Source: a bacterium (GTDB lineage Bacteria; B130-G9). Taken from it: a stretch of 7,326 nucleotides of DNA. The position numbers and the translations under genes are program-made. Below are positions 1-6,284 of this stretch, in pieces. The DNA is taken from NCBI GenBank assembly GCA_035527515.1, contig DATLAJ010000054.1, positions 1 to 7,326 of the forward strand, read 5' to 3'. Numbering within the stretch: the stretch's first letter is position 1; each line of letters opens with the position of its first letter. The notes below the pieces were generated by a model. That model worked only from the letters and a program-made list of their open reading frames with translations, was not told where the DNA came from and made no database searches.

Positions 1-163
1 GCGGAGCTTGAGCAGTAAGCGCCTCGCAGCGTCTCACCAGGCACACCTCCAGATCTGAATTCAGCAGGGACCGCCAACTCTACTCCGAGAGATGGTGTTC
101 TCTAGCGCCCGTCGCGCAGGACAGCTTCGACGGTCGCGCATTGGAGGCGCCAGCACGGGGCTC
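1..163. other. Sequence downstream of the ydcF-like gene, no gene seen
   Basis: This stretch lies past the stop codon of the minus-strand ydcF-like gene. On the plus strand all three frames are interrupted early. On the minus strand one frame stays open for about 33 codons to the window edge, but it has no recognisable start or family pattern. I see no convincing terminator hairpin with a T-tract. Confidence 0.5.
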
Positions 164-898
164 TCACGCCCAGCCACGAAAGCGATAGACGCCTAATCCG
201 ATCATCTCTTTGATTGCCGAGGTGGTGAGGGCGAGAGCCTGGGCGTCCGGCAGAAGGTCGAGGAGGCTGACAAATTTGGGAGGCCCATAGAGATCCGTCG
301 CCGCCGGCACCAAACTGATGCCCACTTTTTGGAATGCTGCGAGGGCGCGTGGCATATGGGTGCCCGAGGTGACGAGAAGCCCCGTGCGCCATCCATGCGC
401 CTTGACGATGGCGGCGGTGTTGACGGCATTCTCACGCGTATTTCGGCTTTCGGTTTCCAGGATCAAAGCTGAAAACGGTATACCGAGCCCAACCAAAACA
501 TTGGAGATCGATTCCGCCTCAGGAACAGTACACACCCGCCAGGGCTGATTTCCCCCAGAGATCACGATGCGTGGCGCCTTGCCGGCCCGGTAGATCCGAA
601 GAGCTTCCACAATCCGGTCTGCCGGACCGATGCCACCAAGCAAGACGATGGTATCGCTTTGCGGCAGCGGATCTTTGCCAACCGGCACAAGCTCCGACTG
701 CAACCGCCAATTGAGCCAGCTTGCGCAGAGGGGCGTGGCTGCAATCCACAGGGACAGGAGTGCAAGGCCAAGCAGCACCTGCCCGATGCGCCGCCAAATT
801 GTGAAGGATAGTGCAAGCGCAAGAGCGCCGATGAGTATTGCTGCACCCAACGGATAAACGAAGATGGGTAGGAGCTTCGCTAGAAAGAGGCTGGTCAT
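164..898 (-). CDS. YdcF/SanA/ElyC-like DUF218 membrane protein
   Basis: The 244-residue product has two hydrophobic segments at the N-terminus (about residues 10-33 and 38-56), then a soluble DUF218 domain (about 80-235). Family marks seen are the strand and glycine turn 'DTIVLLGG' (82-89), 'RIVISGGN' (110-117), the conserved 'ESRNTRENA' (150-158) and 'TSGTHMPRA' (177-185). Length and layout match YdcF/ElyC/SanA proteins, which are inner-membrane proteins linked to envelope integrity in enterobacteria; the exact biochemical role is not settled. The start is the first Met before the first membrane segment; only a weak ribosome site precedes it. The gene is divergent from the lasso-type operon. 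Its first 22 codons and upstream region are duplicated near 6154-6272, so it probably marks the insertion site of the operon and is not part of that pathway. Confidence 0.9.
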   Translation of the reverse strand: MTSLFLAKLLPIFVYPLGAAILIGALALALSFTIWRRIGQVLLGLALLSLWIAATPLCASWLNWRLQSELVPVGKDPLPQSDTIVLLGGIGPADRIVEALRIYRAGKAPRIVISGGNQPWRVCTVPEAESISNVLVGLGIPFSALILETESRNTRENAVNTAAIVKAHGWRTGLLVTSGTHMPRALAAFQKVGISLVPAATDLYGPPKFVSLLDLLPDAQALALTTSAIKEMIGLGVYRFRGWA

Positions 899-951
899 TG
901 GGCTGCTCGGTTCGTGGCAATTATCCTAGCCGCAAATTTGTGAGGACGCGC
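833..951. repeat. Direct repeat copy R1 (ydcF-like gene start and upstream region)
   Basis: This segment of about 119 bp matches 6154-6272 in the same orientation at a constant offset of 5321, with no gaps and about 13 mismatches counted by eye. It covers the first 22 codons of the intact ydcF-like gene plus about 53 bases upstream. Similarity stops sharply at both ends. The two copies enclose the kinase, B2, B1, cyclase and methyltransferase genes and nothing else convincing. Confidence 0.92.
930..943. promoter_or_regulatory. Imperfect palindrome upstream of the ydcF-like gene
   Basis: The 14-mer CCGCAAATTTGTGA has a symmetric CAAATTTG core, with two of its seven base pairs broken. The matching site in the right repeat (6251-6264) is fully symmetric. 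It lies about 30 bases upstream of the ydcF-like start codon and next to a -10-like GATAAT read on the minus strand. That position would suit an operator for a dimeric regulator. No regulator is identified; the role is inferred from symmetry and position. Confidence 0.35.
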
Positions 952-1114
952 AGAGTAAATTCCAAAGTGGGCGCACGTCCAAGGTCAAACCTGCAGGTTT
1001 TCAAGGCGAGGCGCTTCGTGCGCAGTCCTCACCGTGTGTCGCCACCACTTGGTGGTCCTCGCGCTGGCTTCTAGTTCTGGCCTTCATTTGGAACTCTCCT
1101 CGACTGCCGTTTGC

Positions 1115-1123
1115 TGACATAAT
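1115..1123 (+). promoter_or_regulatory. Candidate extended -10 element of the lasso-type operon
   Basis: TGACATAAT fits the extended -10 pattern TGnTATAAT with one mismatch. No good -35 box is seen at the usual spacing, as is common for extended -10 promoters. Transcription would start about 7 bases downstream, near 1130, almost on the ATG at 1132. That would give a leaderless message and agrees with the lack of a Shine-Dalgarno sequence before this ATG. Confidence 0.3.
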
Positions 1124-1131
1124 GCGCCCGG

Positions 1132-2079
1132 ATGCGCAGCACCTATAGCATTTACGGATTGCGGCTGAGTTCAGAGGTTCGTCTGCCCGAACTCAGCGAA
1201 ACGATCGACGAGGGACCGAGTGACATTTACATTTCCCTCGGCTCGATCTCGAGCGATTTGAGCAGGAGCGGCCGCGACGACAACGGATTTGTCGTCGTGG
1301 GCGACGCGATCTTCCTCGACATACCGGGTGTGGCAACGTTCTCTATCCGCGACGGAGCAAGTATCGAGGTGGTCCGTTATCCATCTTCCACCGAAGTCCA
1401 GGTCAGGTTATTTCTCCTGGGTTCCGTGATGGGAGCCCTGCTCCATCAGCGTGGCCTGATGCCATTCCACGCAGGCAGCATAGGGGTTGAAGGGTATGGG
1501 GTCGCATTCTCAGCCGACTCCGGGGGTGGCAAGTCAACCTTGACAGCACTATTCGCGCAACGAGGATATCAGGTGAATGGGGATGACGTCGCAGCATTGG
1601 AGTTGGCCCCGACGAACGAGGTCTTGCTCCGCTCTGCCCCTGCGCGGATCCGACTGATGCCGGATGCTCTAGAGGCCCTTGGGAAATCTTCCAAGCTCGA
1701 GTTGCAGGACCAGGGCATCGACAGGAAGTTTGAAATCTTGACCTGGCCACGCGAGGCTCAGCGAGCCTTGCCACTGAATCGGATCTACTTCCTGGAATTT
1801 GATGAGGCGGCAGACTCGATGCCTCATATAGAACCGATGGGAAAGTATGCAGCTTTTGTCGCGTTTCGCAGCAATATATATCGGTCTAGTCTCATCGGTA
1901 GCCTCGGGAAGGAGCGCAAGTTCTTGGAGTGGACATCTCGGGCTCTCGCAACGGTGGCCTGCTATCGGCTGCGGAGGCCCAAGGATCTGAGTAGACTAGG
2001 TGACATTGGTGATATTTTGGAGCTCCATTGGAGAGGGATTTCTCGACTTCACGGCCGAAGGCCACTGTGCTCGAAATGA
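1132..2079 (+). CDS. HPr-kinase-like protein of a lasso-peptide cluster
   Basis: The 315-residue protein resembles the HPr kinase/phosphorylase C-terminal fold. An N-terminal beta-rich part starts 'YSIYGLRLSSEVRLPEL', typical of the HPr-kinase-like proteins in biosynthetic clusters. 'MPFHAGSI' (110-117) carries the family His113. The P-loop 'SADSGGGKSTL' is at 127-137 and 'NGDDVAAL' (149-156) supplies the acidic metal-binding pair. In characterised clusters of the paeninodin type, such kinases phosphorylate the C-terminal Ser of the lasso precursor; that role is inferred here. The first P-loop glycine (GxxGxGKS) is Ala128. The ATG at 1132 is chosen because an in-frame stop lies just upstream and the conserved start follows it directly. 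Its stop overlaps the B2 start in ATGA, so the two are probably translationally coupled. Confidence 0.85.
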   Translation: MRSTYSIYGLRLSSEVRLPELSETIDEGPSDIYISLGSISSDLSRSGRDDNGFVVVGDAIFLDIPGVATFSIRDGASIEVVRYPSSTEVQVRLFLLGSVMGALLHQRGLMPFHAGSIGVEGYGVAFSADSGGGKSTLTALFAQRGYQVNGDDVAALELAPTNEVLLRSAPARIRLMPDALEALGKSSKLELQDQGIDRKFEILTWPREAQRALPLNRIYFLEFDEAADSMPHIEPMGKYAAFVAFRSNIYRSSLIGSLGKERKFLEWTSRALATVACYRLRRPKDLSRLGDIGDILELHWRGISRLHGRRPLCSK

Positions 2080-2537
2080 CAAAGCGGGTTTCGATAGGCG
2101 CTTTAGGGAAATTCTTCAGGTTGGGTCGCCTGAGACGACGGGTACTCGTGGGTTCGGCCTTGGGGATTACCCGCGCGAGACTCGAAGCGAAGATGATTCC
2201 CTTCCGGAGGATCGTCCAGTCGCTTGCACTGGGCGATGAGAACGAACGAGTTGGGCGGGAGACGCCTTTCGATGAACTCGAAGCGGTCGGTTGGTCGACA
2301 GCAGTTTTGTCCGCCAGAATCCCCTGGTGTAGGAACTGCCTGGCTCAAGCTGTGGCGGCGAAGCGGTATCTCAATCGGAAGAGAATTCCCAGCACCCTGT
2401 TTCTCGGAGTTTCAACTGAAGCGACTCAGGGTGGAAGTCTCAAGGCGATCGAAGCACATGCCTGGATCGAGTGTGACGGTCGGGTTCTGACCGGGGATCA
2501 GCAAACCGAGTTCCAAATCATCTATTCTCAGTCATGA
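2076..2537 (+). CDS. Lasso-peptide leader peptidase, B2 type (transglutaminase-like fold)
   Basis: The 153-residue product matches the lasso B2 family (transglutaminase-like cysteine protease, Transglut_core3), which cuts the leader from the precursor. The N-terminal part is basic and hydrophobic. The catalytic region has 'NCLAQAVAAKRYL' with probable nucleophile Cys88, and 'AHAWIE' with His128. A third acidic residue follows: Asp141 is placed like the Asp of the McjB Cys-His-Asp triad, and Asp134 is an alternative. A start at 2028 would add 16 residues, but I choose the ATG at 2076 because it forms an ATGA overlap with the kinase stop, like the next two junctions. The 3' end again overlaps the next gene by ATGA. 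The separate B1 and B2 genes fit the split-B lasso arrangement. Substrate not identified. Confidence 0.85.
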   Translation: MTKRVSIGALGKFFRLGRLRRRVLVGSALGITRARLEAKMIPFRRIVQSLALGDENERVGRETPFDELEAVGWSTAVLSARIPWCRNCLAQAVAAKRYLNRKRIPSTLFLGVSTEATQGGSLKAIEAHAWIECDGRVLTGDQQTEFQIIYSQS

Positions 2538-2836
2538 TGCCGAAGCCGATTCAGTTGAGTACGACCGTCGTTCGTGGCGAAGGACATCTCCATACGGAAC
2601 TTAGTTCTGAAGAGACCGTCGTTCTCGGAGCCGATCTCGAGCATTACTTCGGTCTCAACAGCGTTGCGGCGCGGGTTTGGCAGCTGCTTGAGACACCGAT
2701 GACGGTGAATGCGATCTGCTCCGTGCTTCTAACCGAGTTCGAGGTCGATCGTCCGACGTGCGAATCGCAGACGCTCGAACTGATTGAAAGACTGTCCCAG
2801 GAGTGCCTGATCGAAGCAGGTGACGAGGCGATGTGA
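2534..2836 (+). CDS. PqqD-like leader-recognition protein, lasso B1 type
   Basis: The 100-residue product has the PqqD/RRE (RiPP recognition element) pattern: a beta-strand start near 'LSTTVVRG', then 'TVVLGADLEHYFGLN' (28-42), then 'AARVWQLLETPMTVNAIC' (45-62) and a C-terminal helix ending 'LSQECLIEA'. Proteins of this type bind the leader of a ribosomal peptide and present it to the maturation enzymes; here the partners would be the B2 peptidase and the cyclase on either side. The ATG at 2534 overlaps the B2 stop; a second ATG at 2537 follows at once, so the start could be one codon later. The 3' end overlaps the cyclase start as GTGA. Family assignment is strong; the partner peptide is unknown. 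Confidence 0.87.
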   Translation: MMPKPIQLSTTVVRGEGHLHTELSSEETVVLGADLEHYFGLNSVAARVWQLLETPMTVNAICSVLLTEFEVDRPTCESQTLELIERLSQECLIEAGDEAM

Positions 2837-4815
2837 GTGGGATCTTCGGGATCTATCAGCACGATGGCGCCCCGGTAGATCCGGCGACACCAGCGCGACT
2901 GGCAGACAGTCTCGCGGCTCTGGGCTGCGATGGGTACAGCCAGGTCGCCGCGAGTGGGGTGTCATTTGGACACCTGTTGATGGATCGGACACTCCTAGAG
3001 CGGGCGCCCTGTAAGGCGCTGTTCGACGAGGGTCGGGATCTTCTGTTCACCGGCGACCTCCGTCTGGACAATAGGAGAGAGTTGTCGGAAAAGCTCGAGA
3101 TCGGCTTTGACCATTGCCAGCAGATTTCGGATAGCGAGTTGGTGCTGCGAGCGTATCGGCGTTGGGGAGTTGAGTGTTCACGGCATCTGCTAGGGGACTT
3201 CGCCTTCGCAATCTGGGATCAGCGACAGCGCCGATTGCTCCTGGTCCGCGACCACTTCGGGGTGCGGCCTCTCTTCTACGCCAAGGTCGGATCGTCTTTC
3301 TTCTTCGCATCGGCGATGCGGGGGCTGCTCGACCTTCCGGACGTTCCACTGGATCTAAACGAGACAATGCTCGCTCGTTATCTGATCTACGCCAGCTGCT
3401 CGGCGGGGCCGACACCCTACCGGGAGATTCAGTCTTTAATTCCGAGCCACATGATGGTGATAGAGGCCGACGGCGAGCCTCGACTCGAGTCCTATTGGAA
3501 ACCAGATCCGGGTCGGCGAGTGTACTACAAGGACAAGCGCGATTATGTGCATCGCTATCGGGAGCTCCTGGGCGAGGCTGTCGCCACACGCATCGATCCC
3601 GGGTCTTGCACCGGGGTGATGGTTTCGGGCGGACTCGACTCTGCCGCCATCACCGCTCTTGCTGCCTCGCGAGATACCGTCACCAAATTGGTGGGAGTGG
3701 GGCATGTAACCCAACTCGACTCGCCGGCGGCTGATCGCGACGAGCGGAAGTATCTTGAGGCACTAACGGGCAGCCTATCAAAGCTGGACATGCGCTACAC
3801 AACGGCGGCCGGCCTCTCCCCCCTCGCTCCGGTCGAGCAGGTTTTCGAGAGCCTCAGGCTGCCCGTTCAATGGGCAACGAACTACGTCCAGAAGGCTCTT
3901 TTCGAGGAAGCTAGGAAGGTTGGCTGCAATGTGCTCTTGACCGGAAACGGAGGAGACCAAGCCGCCTCGTTCAACAGCCCGCGGCACCTTGCCTGCTTGC
4001 TGGGTAGCCTGAAGCTGGGACGCTTCATCAGAGAATACAGTGCCGAGAGAGAAATAATCGGCATATCGAACTTTCGCTTGTGGCGCCAGTTGGCGTCAGC
4101 CCAACTGCCCCGTAAGGTCTGGCATGCGCTGAGCTATCAGCGCCACGGCTATCTCGGTCATCATGGCACCTGTATCGCAGAGCTCTTCGCTCAAGAGGTC
4201 GATCTCCGAACGAAGCTCAACGCGACTCCCTACTGGGATTGCACCAACTACCTTCCTTCGAGCGCGCGAGCAATATTACAAGAGTACATCATGGGATTGG
4301 CTGACGAAGGCGTCGACACCCACAATTGGGTGACCGAGGCAGCCGACTACAAGCTATCGCTGCGATATCCTCTCATCGACGTTCGTTTGGTCGAGTACTG
4401 CCTGGCCGTTCCAAGTGATCAGCACCGGCGAGCTGGCGTTGGGAGGAGGCTCATTCGCAGGGCTACAAAGGATCTCTTGCCCGACCTGATCAGGTTGCGC
4501 AAAGATAAAGGGGAGTTCGGGCCAGATCTACTTCTTCGAACGCAGAAGGACTTGGATCAAATTCGGCAAGAACTCAAAAGACAGCAAACCACCGTCGATC
4601 TAGGTAGGTATGTCGATTACGCTTGCCTCGAGCAAGCAGCTGATCGCATAGAGCGTAAGACCCTACAGGACCCGTTTCCCTCATATGATGGGCGGGCAAT
4701 CCTGCTCCCGGCCTACTACCTAGGAAGATTCCTGGAACTGCGGGCTAAGAAGTTGGGTCGCCCTACTAAGAGGTCCCGTGATCACTATCCGACGGCCGGC
4801 CGGACTTCTGGGTAA
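2833..4815 (+). CDS. Lasso-peptide cyclase, asparagine-synthetase-like (C protein)
   Basis: The 660-residue protein has the two-domain asparagine synthetase B layout. The N-terminal class II glutamine amidotransferase domain includes 'GDLRLDNR' (74-81) and 'GDFAFAIWD' (121-129). The synthetase domain carries the ATP-pyrophosphatase loop 'SGGLDS' (265-270) and a C-terminal 'RYPLIDVRLVEYCLAVP' block. In lasso systems this enzyme adenylates an Asp or Glu side chain of the core and joins it to the N-terminal amine. The start is GTG at 2833, giving (M)SGIFG: the catalytic Cys2 of true glutamine-dependent synthetases is Ser, so glutamine hydrolysis should be lost, as expected for a cyclase. Start choice is supported by the GTGA overlap and the family N-terminus. 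A stand-alone asparagine synthetase is less likely given Ser2 and the kinase-B2-B1 neighbours. Confidence 0.88.
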   Translation: MSGIFGIYQHDGAPVDPATPARLADSLAALGCDGYSQVAASGVSFGHLLMDRTLLERAPCKALFDEGRDLLFTGDLRLDNRRELSEKLEIGFDHCQQISDSELVLRAYRRWGVECSRHLLGDFAFAIWDQRQRRLLLVRDHFGVRPLFYAKVGSSFFFASAMRGLLDLPDVPLDLNETMLARYLIYASCSAGPTPYREIQSLIPSHMMVIEADGEPRLESYWKPDPGRRVYYKDKRDYVHRYRELLGEAVATRIDPGSCTGVMVSGGLDSAAITALAASRDTVTKLVGVGHVTQLDSPAADRDERKYLEALTGSLSKLDMRYTTAAGLSPLAPVEQVFESLRLPVQWATNYVQKALFEEARKVGCNVLLTGNGGDQAASFNSPRHLACLLGSLKLGRFIREYSAEREIIGISNFRLWRQLASAQLPRKVWHALSYQRHGYLGHHGTCIAELFAQEVDLRTKLNATPYWDCTNYLPSSARAILQEYIMGLADEGVDTHNWVTEAADYKLSLRYPLIDVRLVEYCLAVPSDQHRRAGVGRRLIRRATKDLLPDLIRLRKDKGEFGPDLLLRTQKDLDQIRQELKRQQTTVDLGRYVDYACLEQAADRIERKTLQDPFPSYDGRAILLPAYYLGRFLELRAKKLGRPTKRSRDHYPTAGRTSG

Positions 4816-4976
4816 TTGAGGCAATTGATTCCTTGCGCACAATCGGCCTTTCCCAGCTCCGCTTCACTGGTACGTCGCGATCCTTCCTTCGGCCCCGCAG
4901 CTCATCACTCTTGTTGTCCGTCACCGATTAGCTCCCGTTGCCTCATTATGATTATTCGCAGGACAATAAAAAGCCA

Positions 4977-5051
4977 ATGAAATTTATCCAGGTCTCTGTA
5001 AGCGTAGAACAGCTTCCAGCATGCTTTGTCCGATTTTGGATACCCAGATGA
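4977..5051 (+). CDS. Possible 24-residue ORF coupled to the methyltransferase gene
   Basis: The 24-codon frame begins MKFIQVSVSVEQ and its stop overlaps the internal ATG at 5048 of the methyltransferase as ATGA, the same junction type used elsewhere in the operon. A TTG at 4938 would extend it to 37 residues. It has no clear ribosome site. It does not look like a lasso precursor: no glycine-led core with Asp/Glu at ring position 7-9 and no leader Thr at the -2 position. It could be a leader or coupling ORF, or chance. The same gap holds a weak promoter-like pair, TTGCCT (4938) and GACAAT (4962), 18 bases apart, which could drive the methyltransferase. Confidence 0.2.
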   Translation: MKFIQVSVSVEQLPACFVRFWIPR

Positions 5052-5857
5052 AGAGCGAGGAACGACTTCCCCATCGGGTCACGGCGTACTTGTTCACGAG
5101 ACGCTTGCTCGCCAGGATTCAGAACGGAGTGAAAGCCGTTCATCGTGGTTTCTTCCTTGGCTTTCTGGACCCATCAGAGTTGCAAGTCCTGACAAATCAT
5201 CATTACACCTCGACCCAGAGTGGAGACTCGGGCGACGTCAACTACCACGATGCGGCCTACAACCTATCGGGCTTGCGATATTGGGAACAGCGGGTGATCG
5301 AGAAATACTTCGCTGACTGTCGATCAATTCTGCTGGGGTCGGCTGGGGGTGGGCGGGAGGTTCTGGCGTTGTCTCGGATGGGGTTCTTGGTCGATGCGTT
5401 CGAGTGCAACCCTCAGTTGATGGCAAAATGTCAGAGCTTCCTCGAGCTGCATGGTGTCGAGGCTACGGTGATTCAGGCCGAGCCGGGCGGGGTCCCGGTG
5501 ACCCTCGGGACTTACGACGGAGCTATATTGGGATGGGGTGCCTATATCCACGTTTTCGGGCGGAGGCGACGGGTTGAGCTGCTGCGGGAGTTTCGTCAGC
5601 ATCTTTGCCCGGGCGCACCGCTCTTCCTGTCGTTTTGGGCAAAGCGGAATTCGATGTCGAGACGACTGTCGTATCGACTAGCGAAGTTCATTCGAGCCAT
5701 CCGTGGTGCCGAGCCGGTCGAAGCGGGGGACTCGATCAGCTCCACCTTTGATCGCTCGTTCACCGAGAACGAGGTTCGTGAAGAGCTAGCCGAAGCCGGA
5801 TTCGAGATGGTGTTCTACTCAGAGGAGAGCTTCGGGCACGCGGTGGGCCGAGCGTAG
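5021..5857 (+). CDS. Class I SAM-dependent methyltransferase
   Basis: The 278-residue product has a Rossmann methyltransferase core. SAM-binding motif I reads 'ILLGSAGGGREVLAL' (103-117), followed by the acidic strand end 'VDAFECNP' (124-131) whose Glu128 should bind the ribose. The region 'YDGAILGWGAYIHV' (165-178) is the next core strand. The N-terminal 'HRGFFLGFLD' (41-50) and 'WEQRVIEKYF' (88-97) precede the core. No methyl acceptor can be read from the sequence; placement behind the cyclase suggests tailoring of the same peptide. It is 205 bases from the cyclase stop, unlike the overlapping genes before it, so it may have its own promoter. The start is uncertain: ATG 5021 gives the longest product, but ATG 5048 has a small GGA upstream and overlaps a short upstream ORF. 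Confidence 0.82.
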   Translation: MLCPILDTQMKSEERLPHRVTAYLFTRRLLARIQNGVKAVHRGFFLGFLDPSELQVLTNHHYTSTQSGDSGDVNYHDAAYNLSGLRYWEQRVIEKYFADCRSILLGSAGGGREVLALSRMGFLVDAFECNPQLMAKCQSFLELHGVEATVIQAEPGGVPVTLGTYDGAILGWGAYIHVFGRRRRVELLREFRQHLCPGAPLFLSFWAKRNSMSRRLSYRLAKFIRAIRGAEPVEAGDSISSTFDRSFTENEVREELAEAGFEMVFYSEESFGHAVGRA

Positions 5858-5910
5858 CGCCGGACTGCAACCGCGATCGGCATCATCGTCTCAACTCAGC
5901 CAATTTTGCC

Positions 5911-5959
5911 GGTGCCAGAATGGAGCACGCAAGGCTTTGCGCCGCCCCGCGCCGGCACC
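5911..5959. other. Two-level inverted repeat after the methyltransferase gene
   Basis: An outer stem GGTGCC (5911-5916) pairs with GGCACC (5954-5959). Inside it CGCAA (5928-5932) pairs with TTGCG (5937-5941) around a GGCT loop. It lies 53 bases past the methyltransferase stop. No T-run follows on the plus strand, so a standard terminator is not supported. Confidence 0.25.
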
Positions 5960-6067
5960 AAAGCACCAACCTCGTTGCTGCAGTGTTGACAGTTGGATCT
6001 TGCGGCTCTGCGCCGAGCGCAGCTCCCCGTAATCAAAAGTACCTTCTTCCAGCCACTTCGCGGTGGA

Positions 6068-6107
6068 GGCAGGTAAATTCCGCAACGCAGCAATTGGCTT
6101 CGTTTTG
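6068..6107. repeat. Short direct repeat copy A
   Basis: These 40 bp match 6285-6324 in the same orientation, with 7 mismatches by eye and a shared core AACGCAGCAATTGG. The two copies bracket repeat R2. On the minus strand both read a similar peptide (KTKPIAALRNLPA here), but no intact gene contains it. Confidence 0.75.
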
Positions 6108-6147
6108 TAGAATGCGCGCGACCCGATAACCGATAGGTCGAATCGCG

Positions 6148-6219
6148 CTAGCCGAGCATTGCGGCACCCAACGGATAAACGAAGATGGGTAGGAGCTTTT
6201 CTAGAGAGAAGCTGGTCAT
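6148..6219 (-). pseudogene. Truncated 5' remnant of the ydcF-like gene
   Basis: Read on the minus strand from the ATG at 6219, this encodes 23 residues, starting MTSFSLEKLLPIFVYP, before a stop. It aligns with the first residues of the intact protein at 164-898 (MTSLFLAKLLPIFVYP). Similarity ends at the edge of repeat R2, just before the stop, so only the gene start was copied. Substitutions at residues 4, 5 and 7 suggest it is not under selection as a protein. It is the strongest sign that the block between the repeats was inserted at, or recombined through, this gene start. Confidence 0.8.
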
Positions 6220-6272
6220 TGGGCTGCTCGGTGCATGGCAGTTATCATAGCCACAAATTTGTGGAGACGCGC
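6154..6272. repeat. Direct repeat copy R2 (right edge of the enclosed block)
   Basis: This is the right partner of 833-951, about 89% identical by eye with no gaps. It carries the ydcF-like start codon (minus strand, 6217-6219) and the upstream palindrome. The divergence between copies points to an old duplication, or to recombination with a related but different chromosome. Confidence 0.92.
6251..6264. promoter_or_regulatory. Perfect 14-bp palindrome, candidate operator
   Basis: CCACAAATTTGTGG is fully self-complementary. It occupies the same place in repeat R2 as the imperfect 930-943 site in R1, upstream of the former ydcF-like start. Perfect symmetry of this length suggests a binding site for a dimeric repressor. 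The regulator is unknown. Confidence 0.4.
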
Positions 6273-6284
6273 GGCGAGCCACTA

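Larger units (their letters stand above)
5858..6153. other. Non-coding stretch between the methyltransferase and repeat R2
   Basis: I see no convincing gene in these 296 bases. Frames on both strands stay open for up to about 65 codons, but they have no ribosome sites or known motifs. It contains a hairpin candidate (5911-5959) and the first copy of a 40-bp repeat (6068-6107). A minus-strand frame reading ...KPIAALRNLP... through that repeat could be a degraded coding remnant, but I do not recognise it. Confidence 0.5.

Noticed and set aside
88-100. 13-base match GAGATGGTGTTCT shared with the 3' end of the methyltransferase gene near 5805
   Set aside because: A single match this short is expected by chance in a 7-kb window, and the flanks do not extend it.
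1042-1055. CCACCA-CT-TGGTGG inverted repeat before the kinase as a terminator or operator
   Set aside because: A two-base loop cannot form a normal hairpin and there is no T-run. A dyad of this size can arise by chance.
838-1074. 78-codon plus-strand frame upstream of the kinase as a precursor gene
   Set aside because: It begins inside the ydcF-like gene on the opposite strand and runs through the direct repeat. It has no ribosome site, no YxxP leader pattern and no plausible lasso core.
1001-1120. 39-codon minus-strand frame with a good GAGGAGAG before its second Met (1087)
   Set aside because: It is antisense to the operon's upstream region and very short. Its end (VVATHGEDCARSASP) has Thr two before Gly but no Asp/Glu at ring position 7-9. 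Possibly chance.
1403-1774. 123-codon minus-strand frame inside the kinase gene
   Set aside because: It is a shadow of the well-supported kinase coding sequence and has no family motifs.
3047-3589. 180-codon minus-strand frame (and the 186-codon plus frame at 3174-3734) inside the cyclase gene
   Set aside because: Low-complexity, Arg/Pro/Ser-rich translations typical of GC-rich shadows; the cyclase frame has full domain support.
5891-6093. Overlapping minus-strand frames with a CxxC-like NCQHCSNE stretch, considered as a zinc-ribbon or transposase remnant
   Set aside because: A single CxxC pair with no other family pattern. The frames have no ribosome site and no recognisable domain.
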